Of a stretch of 64,000 bases of DNA, positions 44,274-55,686 are shown piece after piece. The translations under genes and the position numbers were made by a program. The stretch is from Afipia sp049747295 (GTDB lineage: Bacteria > Pseudomonadota > Alphaproteobacteria > Rhizobiales > Xanthobacteraceae), in assembly GCF_049747295.1 (NCBI RefSeq), contig NZ_JBMHJM010000001.1, positions 310,001 through 374,000 of the forward strand. Direction: 5' to 3'. Every line of letters begins with the position of its first letter. The first letter of the stretch is position 1. The notes under the pieces were generated by a model, which searched no databases, was not told where the DNA came from, and was given only the letters and a program-made list of their open reading frames with translations.

Positions 44274-44933
44274 ATGCGGAAAACAGCCCTCAGTGGAATA
44301 ATTCTTCTAGCCGCCGTAACCACGGCAAATGCCGCCGAACCCCTGGGCGAATGGCGTGACGAAGACGGCAAGGCGACAATTAAAATTGTCGACTGCAATT
44401 CAAGGCTGTGGGGCGTCGTCGCTTCGGAATCCATCCCGGGCGGCACCGACAGCAAGAATCCGGACAAAGCCAAGCGAGGCCGACCAACGCTTGGAATGCC
44501 TGTGCTTCTCAACCTGAAGAAGGCGTCGGACGAGAAGCAAAAGTGGGAAGGCAAGGTCTACAATGCCGAAAACGGCAAGACGTACGACGCCACCATCCAA
44601 CTTAAGTCGGCCAACGCGCTGCGTGTCGAAGGTTGCTTAGTCTGGCCGTTGTGCGGTGGACAGACCTGGACACGCGTTGAACCCGGCATGTCCGGCTTCA
44701 GTTACGGACCGGCGGCCGAGTCGGGTGCAGCCGGTGCCCCGAAGCAGGCCCCCAGAACGACGGCAACGGCACCCGCAGCTTCTTCAAAAACAACCGCGAC
44801 AGCCGTTCCACCGGGAGCCCCGAAGGGGGCAGCTCCCAAAGGAGCCGCCTCGACCAGCAAAGCTGGAGCAACCGCGGAGGCTGCGACCAGCGAAGTCTGC
44901 TTACTTCCCGAGATCGCGGGGGCGCCCCATTAA
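44274..44933 (+). CDS. Exported DUF2147 protein with Ala/Pro/Lys-rich tail
   Basis: A 219-residue exported protein. The signal peptide (MRKTALSGIILLAAVTTANA, then AEP) is followed by a compact DUF2147 domain (PLGEWRDEDGKATIKIVDCN, ENGKTYDATIQLKSANALRV) to about residue 130. A low-complexity Ala/Pro/Thr/Lys tail of about 80 residues comes after it. GAGGA precedes the ATG at 44274. The gene sits between hpnO (divergent) and hpnN (convergent, 33-bp overlap), inside the hopanoid region. DUF2147 function is unknown; a lipid or envelope role is only suggested by location. Confidence 0.8.
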   Translation: MRKTALSGIILLAAVTTANAAEPLGEWRDEDGKATIKIVDCNSRLWGVVASESIPGGTDSKNPDKAKRGRPTLGMPVLLNLKKASDEKQKWEGKVYNAENGKTYDATIQLKSANALRVEGCLVWPLCGGQTWTRVEPGMSGFSYGPAAESGAAGAPKQAPRTTATAPAASSKTTATAVPPGAPKGAAPKGAASTSKAGATAEAATSEVCLLPEIAGAPH

Positions 44934-47492
44934 GGCGGGCTGAAACAAGACCGCCGCGGCAAGCGTGGTCACCAGAGACAGCGCCAGCAGCTTGCCCATG
45001 CTCGACGTACCGGGATGGCTCGACAGCCAGAGGCTGCCGAACGCCGTCGCGGTCGTCATGGCGCTGAAGAAAATTGCCCGCGTCAGGCTGGACTGCAGCA
45101 GGTTGGTCTGACCGCCCCGCCACGCCGTCACATAGTAAATCTTGAACGCCACGCCGATACCGAGCAGCAGCGGCAACGCGATGATATTCGCGAAATTCAG
45201 CGGCAGACCGATGAGCACGCAAATTTCAAGCGTCACAACGCCCGCCAGGATCAGCGGCACCAGCGTCAACAAGACGTCCCCGATACGTCGTAATACGATC
45301 CAAAGCAGAATCGCGATCGACAACAGCGCCCAACCACCGGCCTGAATGAAGGCCGACACGATCGTGTCACCCGATTTCAGGATGGAGATTGGTCCACCGA
45401 TGGCCGTCGGCTCGACCTTCAGGACGGCCCCCGCGAACTTCCGCAAGGTGTCGTTGTCGTTCGGATCACCCTTGGGCTGAACTTCAACACGGACGCGCCC
45501 ATCTTGAGCGATCCATTCACTGGTAATGTCTTGCGGCAGTGTTTTCGCGCTGACCGGTTGCGCTTTCAGCATGCTGCGAACCTGATCCAGCGCGACGTTG
45601 AGGGGCGCGATGAATACGTTTTCGGCGGTGTCGCGCGTCGCTTTGTCCGCTTGCGCAAGTTTGGCCAACGCATCGGCAAGGCGGCGAGAAGCGACGGCCC
45701 CCGGCCCTTTGTCATCGCCCGCAAATTTGCGCAGGCTTTCCGCGGAACCGTTCAGCGCCGTAACATTCTCCTCGTCTGAAGGCGGTGCGCCCCGCGCCTC
45801 CGGCTTCAGGATTGAATCGAGCGACGCGGCAGCCTTGCGAATGATTGCAAGCTTGGCCGGCTGGTCCTCCGGAATGAAGCTGTCGAGCGAAAGGGTCCGT
45901 GAAACCTCAGGCAACTTGGCCATACGGGCTTCAATTTCCTTTGCGGCGGCAGGCGATGCCGCCATGACTTCAACGGCGTTGGTTCCAGTATTCGGATCCC
46001 GCCGTAGATCAAGATAAGTCGCAATCGATTCCACCTTCGGGCTGCGAAGGTTGATCGGGTTGAAGTCGAAGTGCAGGAAATAAAGCAGTGGCAAGCCGAG
46101 CACAGCGACGCCTAGCGTGCAGGCAACAACCGGCACGCGGTGCCGCTCGAGGAAATCGTCCACAGGAGCCAGGAACTTAAAGCCAAGCTGTTCAGCTTCA
46201 CCTGGAGGATTAAAAAGCTTGAGCAAGGCCGGAAGCACGGTAATCGCGGCAAAGAACGCGATGATCATGCCGGCACCGGCAATAATGCCCAGTTCCGAAA
46301 CGCCCTTGTAGGCGGTCGGAAGGAAGGAAAGAAAACCTGCGGCAGTCGCCACGGCGGCTAGCGTCAGCGGAACAGCTGAGTTCTCACCGGCCTTCTCCAG
46401 GGCACCGAGCAGATCATCATGTTCATGGCGTTCCGCACGGTAGCGCACGCTGTATTGAATGCCGAAATCCACGCCTAGACCGACGAACAGCACGAAGAAC
46501 GCGATGGAGATCAGATTCAGTGCGCCGACCAGCATGAGCCCAACGGCAGTGGTGATCGACAGACCGATCGCAAGCGTAATGAAAACTGCCGCGATGATCC
46601 TGGGCGACTTCAGCGCACACCAGAGGATGAAGAGCACGATGAGAATGGTTCCGATGCCGTTTTCCAAGGCACCTTCCTGAACCGTCGCAAACTCTTCGTT
46701 CGCAATTGGAACAGGCCCGGTCAAACGGACGCGCGCGCTGTATTTTCCTGCGAAGTCAAGCTCCTGCGCAGCTTTCCGAATCGCGTCGGTCGCCTCGCCG
46801 CCTGGCTCAAGTGCATTGAAATCCAGCACAGGCCTGATGGTCAGAAGTATCCGGCGGTCCGACGCCGTCAGCGGTTCGTTGCTGGCCATTTCCCGCCAGG
46901 AAAACGGCGCCGGCTGTTTGGCTAGAACCTTTTCGACCGTATCAGCGACCATATTAAGAGGCCGCGCCATCGAATCGCGGGAGTACTGGCCGCGCTGGGC
47001 GCCGGCCAACCCGAATTCGAGCACCCCGGTCAAACCACGGAGGCTAGGATCATCAACCAGGATATCGAAAATGGGCGCAGCAGAGGCGAGCTGGCTGGTT
47101 TGCTTGGCAACCTCCGCGGTCGGAAGGAACAAAAGGCCGTTCGTATCGAAAAACGGCCCGCTGCCGGCCTGGCGAACCCAAATGAACTTGTCGGTTTGCG
47201 GCAGAAGCTTTTGTTCAAGGGCCGCGCCGGCCTGACGGGCCAATTCAGGCGTGGGAGCCTCAATAACGGCCAGAATCAGATCGTTTCGGCCAGGAAATGC
47301 CTTCTCGTAGTCAACTTCCCGCTTGCGCCAATCCAAATCTGGCGAAATAAGCTTCGCTATGTCGGTATTGATAGCGAAGTTCCGGTGGGAATAAAAACCT
47401 GCCGCAACCGCCAAAGCAATTCCCGTAAGGAGCACCAGCCATGCGTGGCGCGTGCAAAAACGAACAAGCGATACAATAGTCCTTGTCAGCAC
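44901..47492 (-). CDS. hpnN: Hopanoid-associated RND transporter HpnN
   Basis: An 863-residue MMPL/RND-type inner-membrane transporter with 11-12 transmembrane helices in two halves, each with a large periplasmic domain. Opening sequence FCTRHAWLVLLTGIALAVAA and the core ISIAFFVLFVGLGVDFGIQY fit HpnN, which in Rhodopseudomonas moves hopanoids to the outer membrane. The GVDFG motif in TM4 is the RND proton-relay region. The length matches the family. It is divergent from dxs and convergent with the DUF2147 gene. Its place in the cluster supports the name. Confidence 0.92.
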   Translation of the reverse strand: MLTRTIVSLVRFCTRHAWLVLLTGIALAVAAGFYSHRNFAINTDIAKLISPDLDWRKREVDYEKAFPGRNDLILAVIEAPTPELARQAGAALEQKLLPQTDKFIWVRQAGSGPFFDTNGLLFLPTAEVAKQTSQLASAAPIFDILVDDPSLRGLTGVLEFGLAGAQRGQYSRDSMARPLNMVADTVEKVLAKQPAPFSWREMASNEPLTASDRRILLTIRPVLDFNALEPGGEATDAIRKAAQELDFAGKYSARVRLTGPVPIANEEFATVQEGALENGIGTILIVLFILWCALKSPRIIAAVFITLAIGLSITTAVGLMLVGALNLISIAFFVLFVGLGVDFGIQYSVRYRAERHEHDDLLGALEKAGENSAVPLTLAAVATAAGFLSFLPTAYKGVSELGIIAGAGMIIAFFAAITVLPALLKLFNPPGEAEQLGFKFLAPVDDFLERHRVPVVACTLGVAVLGLPLLYFLHFDFNPINLRSPKVESIATYLDLRRDPNTGTNAVEVMAASPAAAKEIEARMAKLPEVSRTLSLDSFIPEDQPAKLAIIRKAAASLDSILKPEARGAPPSDEENVTALNGSAESLRKFAGDDKGPGAVASRRLADALAKLAQADKATRDTAENVFIAPLNVALDQVRSMLKAQPVSAKTLPQDITSEWIAQDGRVRVEVQPKGDPNDNDTLRKFAGAVLKVEPTAIGGPISILKSGDTIVSAFIQAGGWALLSIAILLWIVLRRIGDVLLTLVPLILAGVVTLEICVLIGLPLNFANIIALPLLLGIGVAFKIYYVTAWRGGQTNLLQSSLTRAIFFSAMTTATAFGSLWLSSHPGTSSMGKLLALSLVTTLAAAVLFQPALMGRPRDLGK

Positions 47493-47703
47493 AGTTTTTC
47501 TTTCTATTTCTTGCGATCAGCTCAGGCGTAGGCAACTGCCTAGGGGATGGGCGGTTAACTGTAAGGGGCTCAAACGGTGCCCTTAAGTCACACAATAGTG
47601 GCATAACGCCAGCAGTTACTCAGATTTACTGCTGAATACCTGCCATAATGCTACACTGCAAAACGTTCCTGTCTTGTTCTTATATGGTACTGGAAGCCTC
47701 GGT

Positions 47704-49620
47704 ATGACCTCATCGACTCCGTTGCTCGACGCAATCAAATCACCTGCTGATCTTCGTAAGCTCAAAGAGAGCGATCTGCCACAAGTTGCGGCAGAGGTTC
47801 GAGCCGAGACGATCAACGCAGTCGCAGTCACTGGCGGTCACTTGGGCTCCGGTCTCGGCGTCGTGGAACTGACTGTGGCGATACATCATGTTTTTAATAC
47901 GCCGTCAGATCGCGTCATTTGGGACGTCGGACATCAGGCCTATCCTCATAAAATTCTGACGGAACGGCGCGACCGGATTCGTACGTTGCGGCAAGGCGGC
48001 GGTCTCTCCGGTTTCACGAAGCGTGCCGAGAGCGAATATGATTGTTTCGGCGCGGCGCATTCGTCGACGTCCATTTCAGCAGGACTTGGGATGGCCGTCG
48101 CCCGCGATCTCGCCGGCGAGGAGCGAAATATCGTCGCAGTGATTGGTGACGGCGCGATGTCGGCCGGCATGGCCTACGAGGCAATGAACAATGCCGGCGC
48201 CATGGATTCACGCCTCATTGTGATTCTCAATGACAACGAGATGTCGATCGCCCCACCCGTCGGCGCGATGTCTGCTTATTTGTCGCGCCTGATTTCGGGC
48301 AACACATATCGCTCGCTGCGCGAAATCGGCAAGCAAGTCGCCAAACGCCTGCCGAAGTTCGTGGAAAAAGGCGCGCAGCGCGCTGAAGAATACGCGCGCG
48401 GTTTCCTCTCGGGCGGCACGCTGTTTGAAGAACTAGGCTTCTATTACGTCGGTCCGATCGACGGTCACAACCTCGATCACCTGCTTCCCGTCCTCAAGAA
48501 TGTTCGGGACTCGAAGGTTGGCCCGACCCTGATTCATGTCGTCACCGAAAAGGGCAAGGGCTACACGCCAGCGGAAGCCGCCTCCGATAAATATCACGGT
48601 GTTGTGAAGTTTGACGTGGCGACAGGCAAGCAGGCCAAGGCCCAGGCCAATGCCCCCTCCTACACCAAGGTTTTCGGCGAAACCCTCGTTCAGGAAGCGG
48701 AGAAGGACGACAAGATCGTTGCCATCACCGCCGCGATGCCGTCCGGAACGGGCATCGATATCTTCGGCAAGGCTTTTCCAAAGCGGACTTTCGATGTCGG
48801 CATTGCCGAACAGCACGGTGTGACGTTCGCCGCCGGCCTCGCTTCAGAGGGCATGAAGCCCTTCACCGCAATCTACTCCACCTTCCTGCAGCGCGCTTAC
48901 GACCAGGTGGTCCACGACGTCGCGATTCAACGCTTGCCGGTGCGTTTTGCGATCGACCGTGCTGGTCTGGTTGGCGCCGATGGCCCGACCCACGCCGGTT
49001 CATTCGATCTGGCCTATCTCGGCTGTCTCCCACACTTCGTCATCATGGCGGCCGCGGACGAGGCTGAACTAAGGCATATGGTGGCCACGGCCGCGGCCAT
49101 CGACGATGCCCCCTCGGCATTCCGGTTCCCGCGCGGTGACGGTGTCGGCGTGGACCTTCCGGCGTTTGGCGTGCCGCTCGAGATCGGCAAGGGCCGAATT
49201 GTTCGGGAAGGCACCTCGGTGGCGCTGGTATCCCTTGGAACCCGCCTGGCCGAATGCCTGAAGGCTGCAGACATTCTAAAGTCTCACGGCTTAACGACGA
49301 CGGTAGCTGATGCCAGATTTGCAAAGCCGATCGATACGGATTTGATCCTCCGCCTCGCCCGCGAGCACGAGGTTCTCATCACGATCGAAGAAGGCTCGAT
49401 CGGCGGCTTCGGGGCGCAGGTTCTGCATGCCCTCGCCGAGCATGGCGCATTGGACAAGGGATTGAAGGTTCGCTCTATGGTCCTTCCGGACACGTTCATC
49501 GATCAGGATAGCCCAGCCGCGATGTATGCGAAGGCCGGTCTCGATGCGAAGGGCATCGTGATGCGCGTCTTCGAGGCGCTGGGTCGCGAAGCAAACATCA
49601 GTGCGGTGCAGCTTGCCTGA
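47704..49620 (+). CDS. dxs: 1-deoxy-D-xylulose-5-phosphate synthase
   Basis: A 638-residue thiamine diphosphate enzyme that condenses pyruvate and glyceraldehyde 3-phosphate, the first step of the MEP isoprenoid pathway. Conserved features are VIWDVGHQAYPHKILTERRD, the thiamine-binding VIGDGAMSAGMAYEAMNNAG, and the transketolase pyrimidine-domain sequence DVGIAEQHGVTFAAGLASEG. The ATG at 47704 is preferred over 47674, which adds residues absent in the family. It precedes ispH by 10 bases, so the two likely share a transcript supplying isoprenoid units for hopanoids. Confidence 0.96.
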   Translation: MTSSTPLLDAIKSPADLRKLKESDLPQVAAEVRAETINAVAVTGGHLGSGLGVVELTVAIHHVFNTPSDRVIWDVGHQAYPHKILTERRDRIRTLRQGGGLSGFTKRAESEYDCFGAAHSSTSISAGLGMAVARDLAGEERNIVAVIGDGAMSAGMAYEAMNNAGAMDSRLIVILNDNEMSIAPPVGAMSAYLSRLISGNTYRSLREIGKQVAKRLPKFVEKGAQRAEEYARGFLSGGTLFEELGFYYVGPIDGHNLDHLLPVLKNVRDSKVGPTLIHVVTEKGKGYTPAEAASDKYHGVVKFDVATGKQAKAQANAPSYTKVFGETLVQEAEKDDKIVAITAAMPSGTGIDIFGKAFPKRTFDVGIAEQHGVTFAAGLASEGMKPFTAIYSTFLQRAYDQVVHDVAIQRLPVRFAIDRAGLVGADGPTHAGSFDLAYLGCLPHFVIMAAADEAELRHMVATAAAIDDAPSAFRFPRGDGVGVDLPAFGVPLEIGKGRIVREGTSVALVSLGTRLAECLKAADILKSHGLTTTVADARFAKPIDTDLILRLAREHEVLITIEEGSIGGFGAQVLHALAEHGALDKGLKVRSMVLPDTFIDQDSPAAMYAKAGLDAKGIVMRVFEALGREANISAVQLA

Positions 49621-49630
49621 TCAAAGTCCG

Positions 49631-50590
49631 ATGAAAATCCTGCTGGCTCAGCCGCGCGGATTTTGCGCCGGAGTCGTGCGTGCGATCGAGATCGTCGAAC
49701 GCGCGCTTGAGAAGTATGGTCCGCCAGTCTACGTGCGTCACGAGATCGTGCACAACAAGTACGTCGTCGAAAGCCTCAAGGCCAAGGGCGCGGTCTTCGT
49801 CGAAGACCTGCATGAGGTGCCTGCGAACGCCATCACGGTTTTCAGCGCTCATGGTGTCGCCAAGAGCGTCGAGGAAGAAGCCGCCGCACGCGGCCTTCCG
49901 GTGCTGAACGCGACCTGCCCTCTGGTCACAAAAGTTCACAATCAAGGGAAGCGATACGTCTCCAAGGGCCGATCACTCGTGCTCATTGGGCACGAAGGTC
50001 ACCCCGAAGTTGTCGGCACAATGGGACAGGTGCCAGGCCCGGTGATCCTGGTTCAGAGCGTCGACGACGTGGAAGCGCTTGATTTACCGAGTGATGCGCC
50101 GATGGCGTACATCACGCAGACCACGCTGAGTGTCGACGACACCAAGGATATTATCGCCGCGCTCGAAAAACGCTTCCCGGATATCGAGGGACCAGACACT
50201 CGCGACATCTGTTACGCGACACAAAATCGCCAGTCTTCGGTACGAGATCTCAGCAAGCTCGTCGATGTCATTCTGGTCGTTGGCGCTACCAACAGCTCCA
50301 ATTCCAACCGCCTCCGGGAGATCGGGACCGAAGTCGGCGTCCCGAGCTACCTGATCGCCGATGGCAGCCAACTCAATCCCGAATGGTTGAAAGACGCGAA
50401 AACCGTCGGCATCACTGCCGGCGCATCCGCACCGGAAGTCCTCGTCGATGACGTTATCGATGCCCTGCGAAATATCGGACCGGTCACAGTGTCCGTCGTG
50501 CCTGGGCGGGAGGAAAATATCGAATTCAGGCTGCCAGCCGAACTGATGTCGAAGCAGGCAGACTTCACACCCGCGATGCAAGAAAGATAG
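49631..50590 (+). CDS. ispH: 4-hydroxy-3-methylbut-2-enyl diphosphate reductase
   Basis: A 319-residue iron-sulfur enzyme that forms IPP and DMAPP, the last step of the MEP pathway. The three cluster cysteines are in RGFCAGVVRA, LNATCPLVTKVH and DICYATQNRQ, with catalytic Glu in TQTTLS context and the SNSNRL substrate motif. ATG 49631 is chosen so that the protein begins MKILLAQPRGFCAG as in orthologues; the upstream extension overlaps dxs. It lies between dxs and hpnH in a plus-strand operon. Confidence 0.96.
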   Translation: MKILLAQPRGFCAGVVRAIEIVERALEKYGPPVYVRHEIVHNKYVVESLKAKGAVFVEDLHEVPANAITVFSAHGVAKSVEEEAAARGLPVLNATCPLVTKVHNQGKRYVSKGRSLVLIGHEGHPEVVGTMGQVPGPVILVQSVDDVEALDLPSDAPMAYITQTTLSVDDTKDIIAALEKRFPDIEGPDTRDICYATQNRQSSVRDLSKLVDVILVVGATNSSNSNRLREIGTEVGVPSYLIADGSQLNPEWLKDAKTVGITAGASAPEVLVDDVIDALRNIGPVTVSVVPGREENIEFRLPAELMSKQADFTPAMQER

Positions 50591-50597
50591 TCTTTAA

Positions 50598-51752
<1,155 letters not shown>

Positions 51753-51782
<30 letters not shown>

Positions 51783-52442
51783 GGAACGAAGGGCGCGGCT
51801 GAAGTCGCGCCCTGTCGAGATCAGCGCCGGGATCGACTTCGGATTGCGAGCGATCCCGCGCATCACCTTCCACATATCGACGTTGCCGTTCGGCTTGATC
51901 GCATCCTTCGTGAGCTTCGGCAGCGCCCGGTGCGCAGGATCGCTGATCACGCGCACCGCTGCGAACGGAAGACCATTCTCCGTCGCATAACGAGCTGCGA
52001 TATGGCTCTCCATATCGACCGCATCGGCACCGGTGGTCGCCCGCAACGCGGCCTTGCCCACCTGACCGGTCACGACCTCCTCGACGCCGGCAAGAACGCC
52101 AGACAGCGTGCGACGGCGCTTCAGAGGAAACGCAATTAGGTTCTCGGTCAGGGCAGCCTCTGTCGACCACCGCTCCTCACCAGTGACGATCTCGCTCGCG
52201 ACAACGATGTCTCCTGATTTCAGCGCCGGGTTAAGTCCGCCCGCGACGCCAAAACTCACGATCCCACGAATGCTCGCCGGATCAAACGAGATCATCATCT
52301 CACGCAATTGAATTGGATTGCTGGAGCTGCAAATGACGGTGAGACCAGGCCCGGCAGCGATGCGAGCCTCTTGTTTCAGGCCAGTAACAATCAGAACTGG
52401 CAGTCCGTCGTGTGCGGCGTCCCCGCCCGCGCCTATAATCAC
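51753..52442 (-). CDS. hpnG: Hopanoid-associated phosphorylase HpnG
   Basis: A 229-residue member of the purine nucleoside phosphorylase family that removes adenine from adenosylhopane to yield ribosylhopane-type product. The phosphorylase core is visible in RGIVSFGVAGGLNPALKSGD and DAVDMESHIAARYATENGLP, which carries the conserved Glu. It starts with GTG at 52442, overlapping the hpnF stop by 4 bp (GTGA). It is the last gene of the minus-strand hpnBCDEFG operon. Confidence 0.93.
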
Positions 52443-54424
52443 ATTCCTATCCCCACGAAGCGACTATTAGTATTACGCAAGTTGCGATACCGCGCCAGCG
52501 CCCACAGGGGGAAGAACTTAGAATATCCGTGGTATCGCAAATAGAACACACGTGGGAACCCGCCGCCGGTGTAATTCGGCTCGGTCCACAACCCGTCTTT
52601 GTTCTGCATTTTGATCAAATACGCCATTCCGCGCTGAGTCGCCGAATCATCGACCCTCCCCGCGGCCATCAAGCCCAGCGTTGCCCACGCCGTTTGCGAG
52701 GCGGTGCTCTCGGAACGCTCATAGCCCTTGTAATCGAGCCGGTAACTGTTGCCGTCCTCGCCCCAGCCGCCGTCGGCATTCTGGATAGCGACGAGCCAGT
52801 CAGCCGCCTTGCGAATCACCGGATCATCGTGGGCGATCCCAGCCGCATTGAGCGCGCACAGAACCGACCATGTGCCATAGATGTAATTGACACCCCAGCG
52901 CCCGAACCATGATCCGTCCGCTAATTGCGTGCGGCGGAGGTATTCGATGCCGCGCGCGAGCGCCGGGTTCGTCGCGGCTGTTTCGCCAAGCTGCGCCAGC
53001 ATCGACACGCAGCGCGCCGTGACATCCTCCGTCGGCGGATCGAGCAGCGCGCCATGGTCAGCGAACGGAATATTGTTCAGATAATATTCCAGATTGTCGG
53101 CATCGAACGCCGCCCACCCGCCATCCTTGCTCTGCAGGCCAAGCAACCACTCACGTCCACGCGCGATGGCTTCATCGTATTTCTCGCCCGCGCCACGGCC
53201 GCGCGCGCGATCCATGGCCATCACCACGACGGCCGTATCGTCGAGATCCGGATAATGCGCGTTGTTGTACTGGAAGGCCCAGCCGCCGGGGCGCACACCG
53301 GGGCGCTTCTCGATCCAATCGCCCTCGACGTCGAGGACCTGACGTGGTTTCAACCAATCAAGCGCGACGTTAGCGGATTCGACTTCCTTCTCTCCGCCCA
53401 CTTCCATCATGGCGTGAGCGGTCAGAGCCGTATCCCAGATCGGCGAGACGCAGGGCTGGCAGTAGGCTTCGTCGTCCTTGATGACGAGCAGATTTTCAAC
53501 CGACTGCCGCGCGAGCACGTAATGCGGATGATCCTTCGGATAACCGAGCAGATCATACACCATCACAGTGTTGGCCATCGCCGGGAAGATCGCGCCAAGC
53601 CCATCGACGCCGTTGAGGCGTTCGGTGATGAACGCGACAGCCTTGTCGATGGCGCGCTGGCGGCTCTTCTTGGGAAAGAACGGGTCTGTCACGCGCAGCA
53701 CGGCGTCGATGATTGCAAAGCCGGTAAACCAGGTCTGGCTCTGATGCGCCGCCTTCGGCGTCATTCCGATGCTCTTGGGGTCCTCGACGAACAGTTCGTC
53801 GACGGTGACGCCGAGCGGATTCCGCGCCAGCGGCTTCTTGTGCATCAGCACCAGGAGCGGCACGATCACCGTGCGCGCCCAGTACGACATCTTGGTCAGA
53901 TGAAACGGAAACCAGCGCGGCAGCAGCATGATTTCGACGGGCATCATCGGCACTGCGCGCCATGTCAGGACGCCGAACATTGCCAGCATGATGCGGGTAA
54001 AGACGTTGCTCTTGACCGCGCCACCGCGCGACAACATCGCCTCACGCGCGCGAACCATATGCGGCGCATCGACGGAATCGCCGATCATCTTGAGCGCGAA
54101 GTAAGCCTTCACGCTGGCGCTCATATCGAACTCATGACCGTAGAACAGCGACCATCCGCCGTTCTCGTTCTGAATGCGGCGCAGATAGTTGCCGATCTTG
54201 GCCTCGAGCTCGGCGTTGATCGGCTCCGCGAGATAGTGCCGCAGCAAAACATACTCGGCCGGGATCGTTGCGTCGGCCTCGAGCTCGAACACCCAATGCC
54301 CGTCCGGCTTGCGATAATTCAGCACGGCCCGGCTGGCAGCCGCGATACTGCCTTCGAGAGCCGTCGCCATGGGCACGGCGTCCACTTTCTGCTCGTCCAA
54401 CGTCATGATTAGCGGTCTGTCCAC
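52439..54424 (-). CDS. hpnF: Squalene-hopene cyclase
   Basis: A 661-residue class II triterpene cyclase converting squalene to hopene and hopanol at the membrane. The catalytic acid motif is DLDDTAVVV (DxDDTA), and several QW repeats are visible: QNENGGWSLF, QSKDGGWAAFDADN, QNADGGWGEDGNSY, QNKDGLWTE. The length is normal. The GTG start at 54424 overlaps the hpnE stop (TAGTG); an ATG at 54406 is a possible shorter start. It is the key hopanoid gene of the operon (synonym shc). Confidence 0.97.
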   Translation of the reverse strand: MDRPLIMTLDEQKVDAVPMATALEGSIAAASRAVLNYRKPDGHWVFELEADATIPAEYVLLRHYLAEPINAELEAKIGNYLRRIQNENGGWSLFYGHEFDMSASVKAYFALKMIGDSVDAPHMVRAREAMLSRGGAVKSNVFTRIMLAMFGVLTWRAVPMMPVEIMLLPRWFPFHLTKMSYWARTVIVPLLVLMHKKPLARNPLGVTVDELFVEDPKSIGMTPKAAHQSQTWFTGFAIIDAVLRVTDPFFPKKSRQRAIDKAVAFITERLNGVDGLGAIFPAMANTVMVYDLLGYPKDHPHYVLARQSVENLLVIKDDEAYCQPCVSPIWDTALTAHAMMEVGGEKEVESANVALDWLKPRQVLDVEGDWIEKRPGVRPGGWAFQYNNAHYPDLDDTAVVVMAMDRARGRGAGEKYDEAIARGREWLLGLQSKDGGWAAFDADNLEYYLNNIPFADHGALLDPPTEDVTARCVSMLAQLGETAATNPALARGIEYLRRTQLADGSWFGRWGVNYIYGTWSVLCALNAAGIAHDDPVIRKAADWLVAIQNADGGWGEDGNSYRLDYKGYERSESTASQTAWATLGLMAAGRVDDSATQRGMAYLIKMQNKDGLWTEPNYTGGGFPRVFYLRYHGYSKFFPLWALARYRNLRNTNSRFVGIGM

Positions 54425-55686
54425 TATTGCATTTTTAGCGCAAAATCGGCCGCGCGATCCCCGGATCGGATCGATCCCTCGATGGTCGCAGGCAGTCCCG
54501 TATCAGTCCAATCGCCCGCGAGAAACAGGTTTTTCCACTCTGTGACCGTCCCGGGACGCATGGCGTTTTGTTCCGGGGTGGCCTCGAAGGTGGCCCGGCG
54601 TTCCCGCACGATCTGCCAAGGCGGAAGCGGCCCTTCCGCAACATCGTTGCCGAGATTGGCCGCCTTGCAGATGTCCCGCCAGATCGCACGCGCCAGTTCC
54701 TCACGCGGGGTGTTCACCAGCCGGTCGGCGTCGCTGATGGTCACGGAAAGCCGCTGCGGGAACGCGAAAAGCCATTCAACAAGCCCGCCGATCACGCCCA
54801 TCATCGGCGGCATGTCCGCCGGCGGATCATAGCGGAAGTGAGCGTTGACGATGGCGCGGAATTTCGCTGGCGTCTTCAAGCCCTGCAGGATCGACGACGC
54901 GGCACGCGGCGGCACCGCAAGCACAATCACATCGTCGGGGCCGATGGTTATGGCATCGTCGCCAAATTCAAGGGTCGAGATCTTCCCGCCGGCCATCACC
55001 ACCTGACGCAGCTCGTGCCCGAAGTTGATGCGCGCGCCCTTCTCACGCAGCAGCTTGAGCGCGGGATCAATCAGGACTGAGCTTAGTCCTTCGCGCGCAA
55101 TCAACGGACGGCAGGCTTGCCCGCCGGCCAGAAGCGTTTCCTTGACGATGGCGCCGGCCAAACCTGCCGAGCCTTTTGGCGGGTCAACATTCAGCGCCGC
55201 AAGCAACAATGGCTGGACCAGACGATCGTACAGCGTGCCTTCGCAGGTGATGGTGTCGCCCACCAGCGCATCGGTGCCCGCCCAGATCACAGGAGACAGC
55301 GCGAGATAATCGCCGATGCCGGTGTCAGGAACGCGGCGCTTCTTGTCGAACACCCATAGCGGCAAACGGCCGTTGCCGAGATCCAGCATCCAGCGCTTGT
55401 CCGATTTGATATCGACGAATGAAAACTGCGCGCTATCCGGGCCAACCAGACCTGCTTCGCTGCCGATCGACCGCGCATAGGCGCGCACATGGCTATTACC
55501 GGACAGCACCAGATGATTGCCGTTGTCGATGACGAGGTCCGTCGCGCCGTCATAGTACGAACGGCAACGGCCGCCGGCCTGATGCGTGGCTTCGTGAACG
55601 TGGACCTGAAAGCCTGCATTCGCGAGACGAACCGCGGCCGACAAGCCGGAAACCCCGGCTCCGATGATGTGAGCGTTCTTTGCCAT
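54424..55686 (-). CDS. hpnE: Hydroxysqualene dehydroxylase HpnE
   Basis: A 420-residue FAD-dependent amine-oxidase-like protein with an N-terminal Rossmann motif (AHIIGAGVSGLSAAVRLANA). It has the second FAD-contact region FLAGDWTDTGLPATIEGSIR at the C-terminus. HpnE reduces hydroxysqualene to squalene, completing the HpnC-HpnD-HpnE route. Its ATG overlaps the hpnD stop by one base and its stop overlaps the hpnF start, so the operon is tightly coupled. Confidence 0.95.
   Translation of the reverse strand: MAKNAHIIGAGVSGLSAAVRLANAGFQVHVHEATHQAGGRCRSYYDGATDLVIDNGNHLVLSGNSHVRAYARSIGSEAGLVGPDSAQFSFVDIKSDKRWMLDLGNGRLPLWVFDKKRRVPDTGIGDYLALSPVIWAGTDALVGDTITCEGTLYDRLVQPLLLAALNVDPPKGSAGLAGAIVKETLLAGGQACRPLIAREGLSSVLIDPALKLLREKGARINFGHELRQVVMAGGKISTLEFGDDAITIGPDDVIVLAVPPRAASSILQGLKTPAKFRAIVNAHFRYDPPADMPPMMGVIGGLVEWLFAFPQRLSVTISDADRLVNTPREELARAIWRDICKAANLGNDVAEGPLPPWQIVRERRATFEATPEQNAMRPGTVTEWKNLFLAGDWTDTGLPATIEGSIRSGDRAADFALKMQ

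Noticed and set aside
52925..54412. Long plus-strand open frame of 495 codons
   Set aside because: It is antisense to squalene-hopene cyclase, which has all catalytic motifs.
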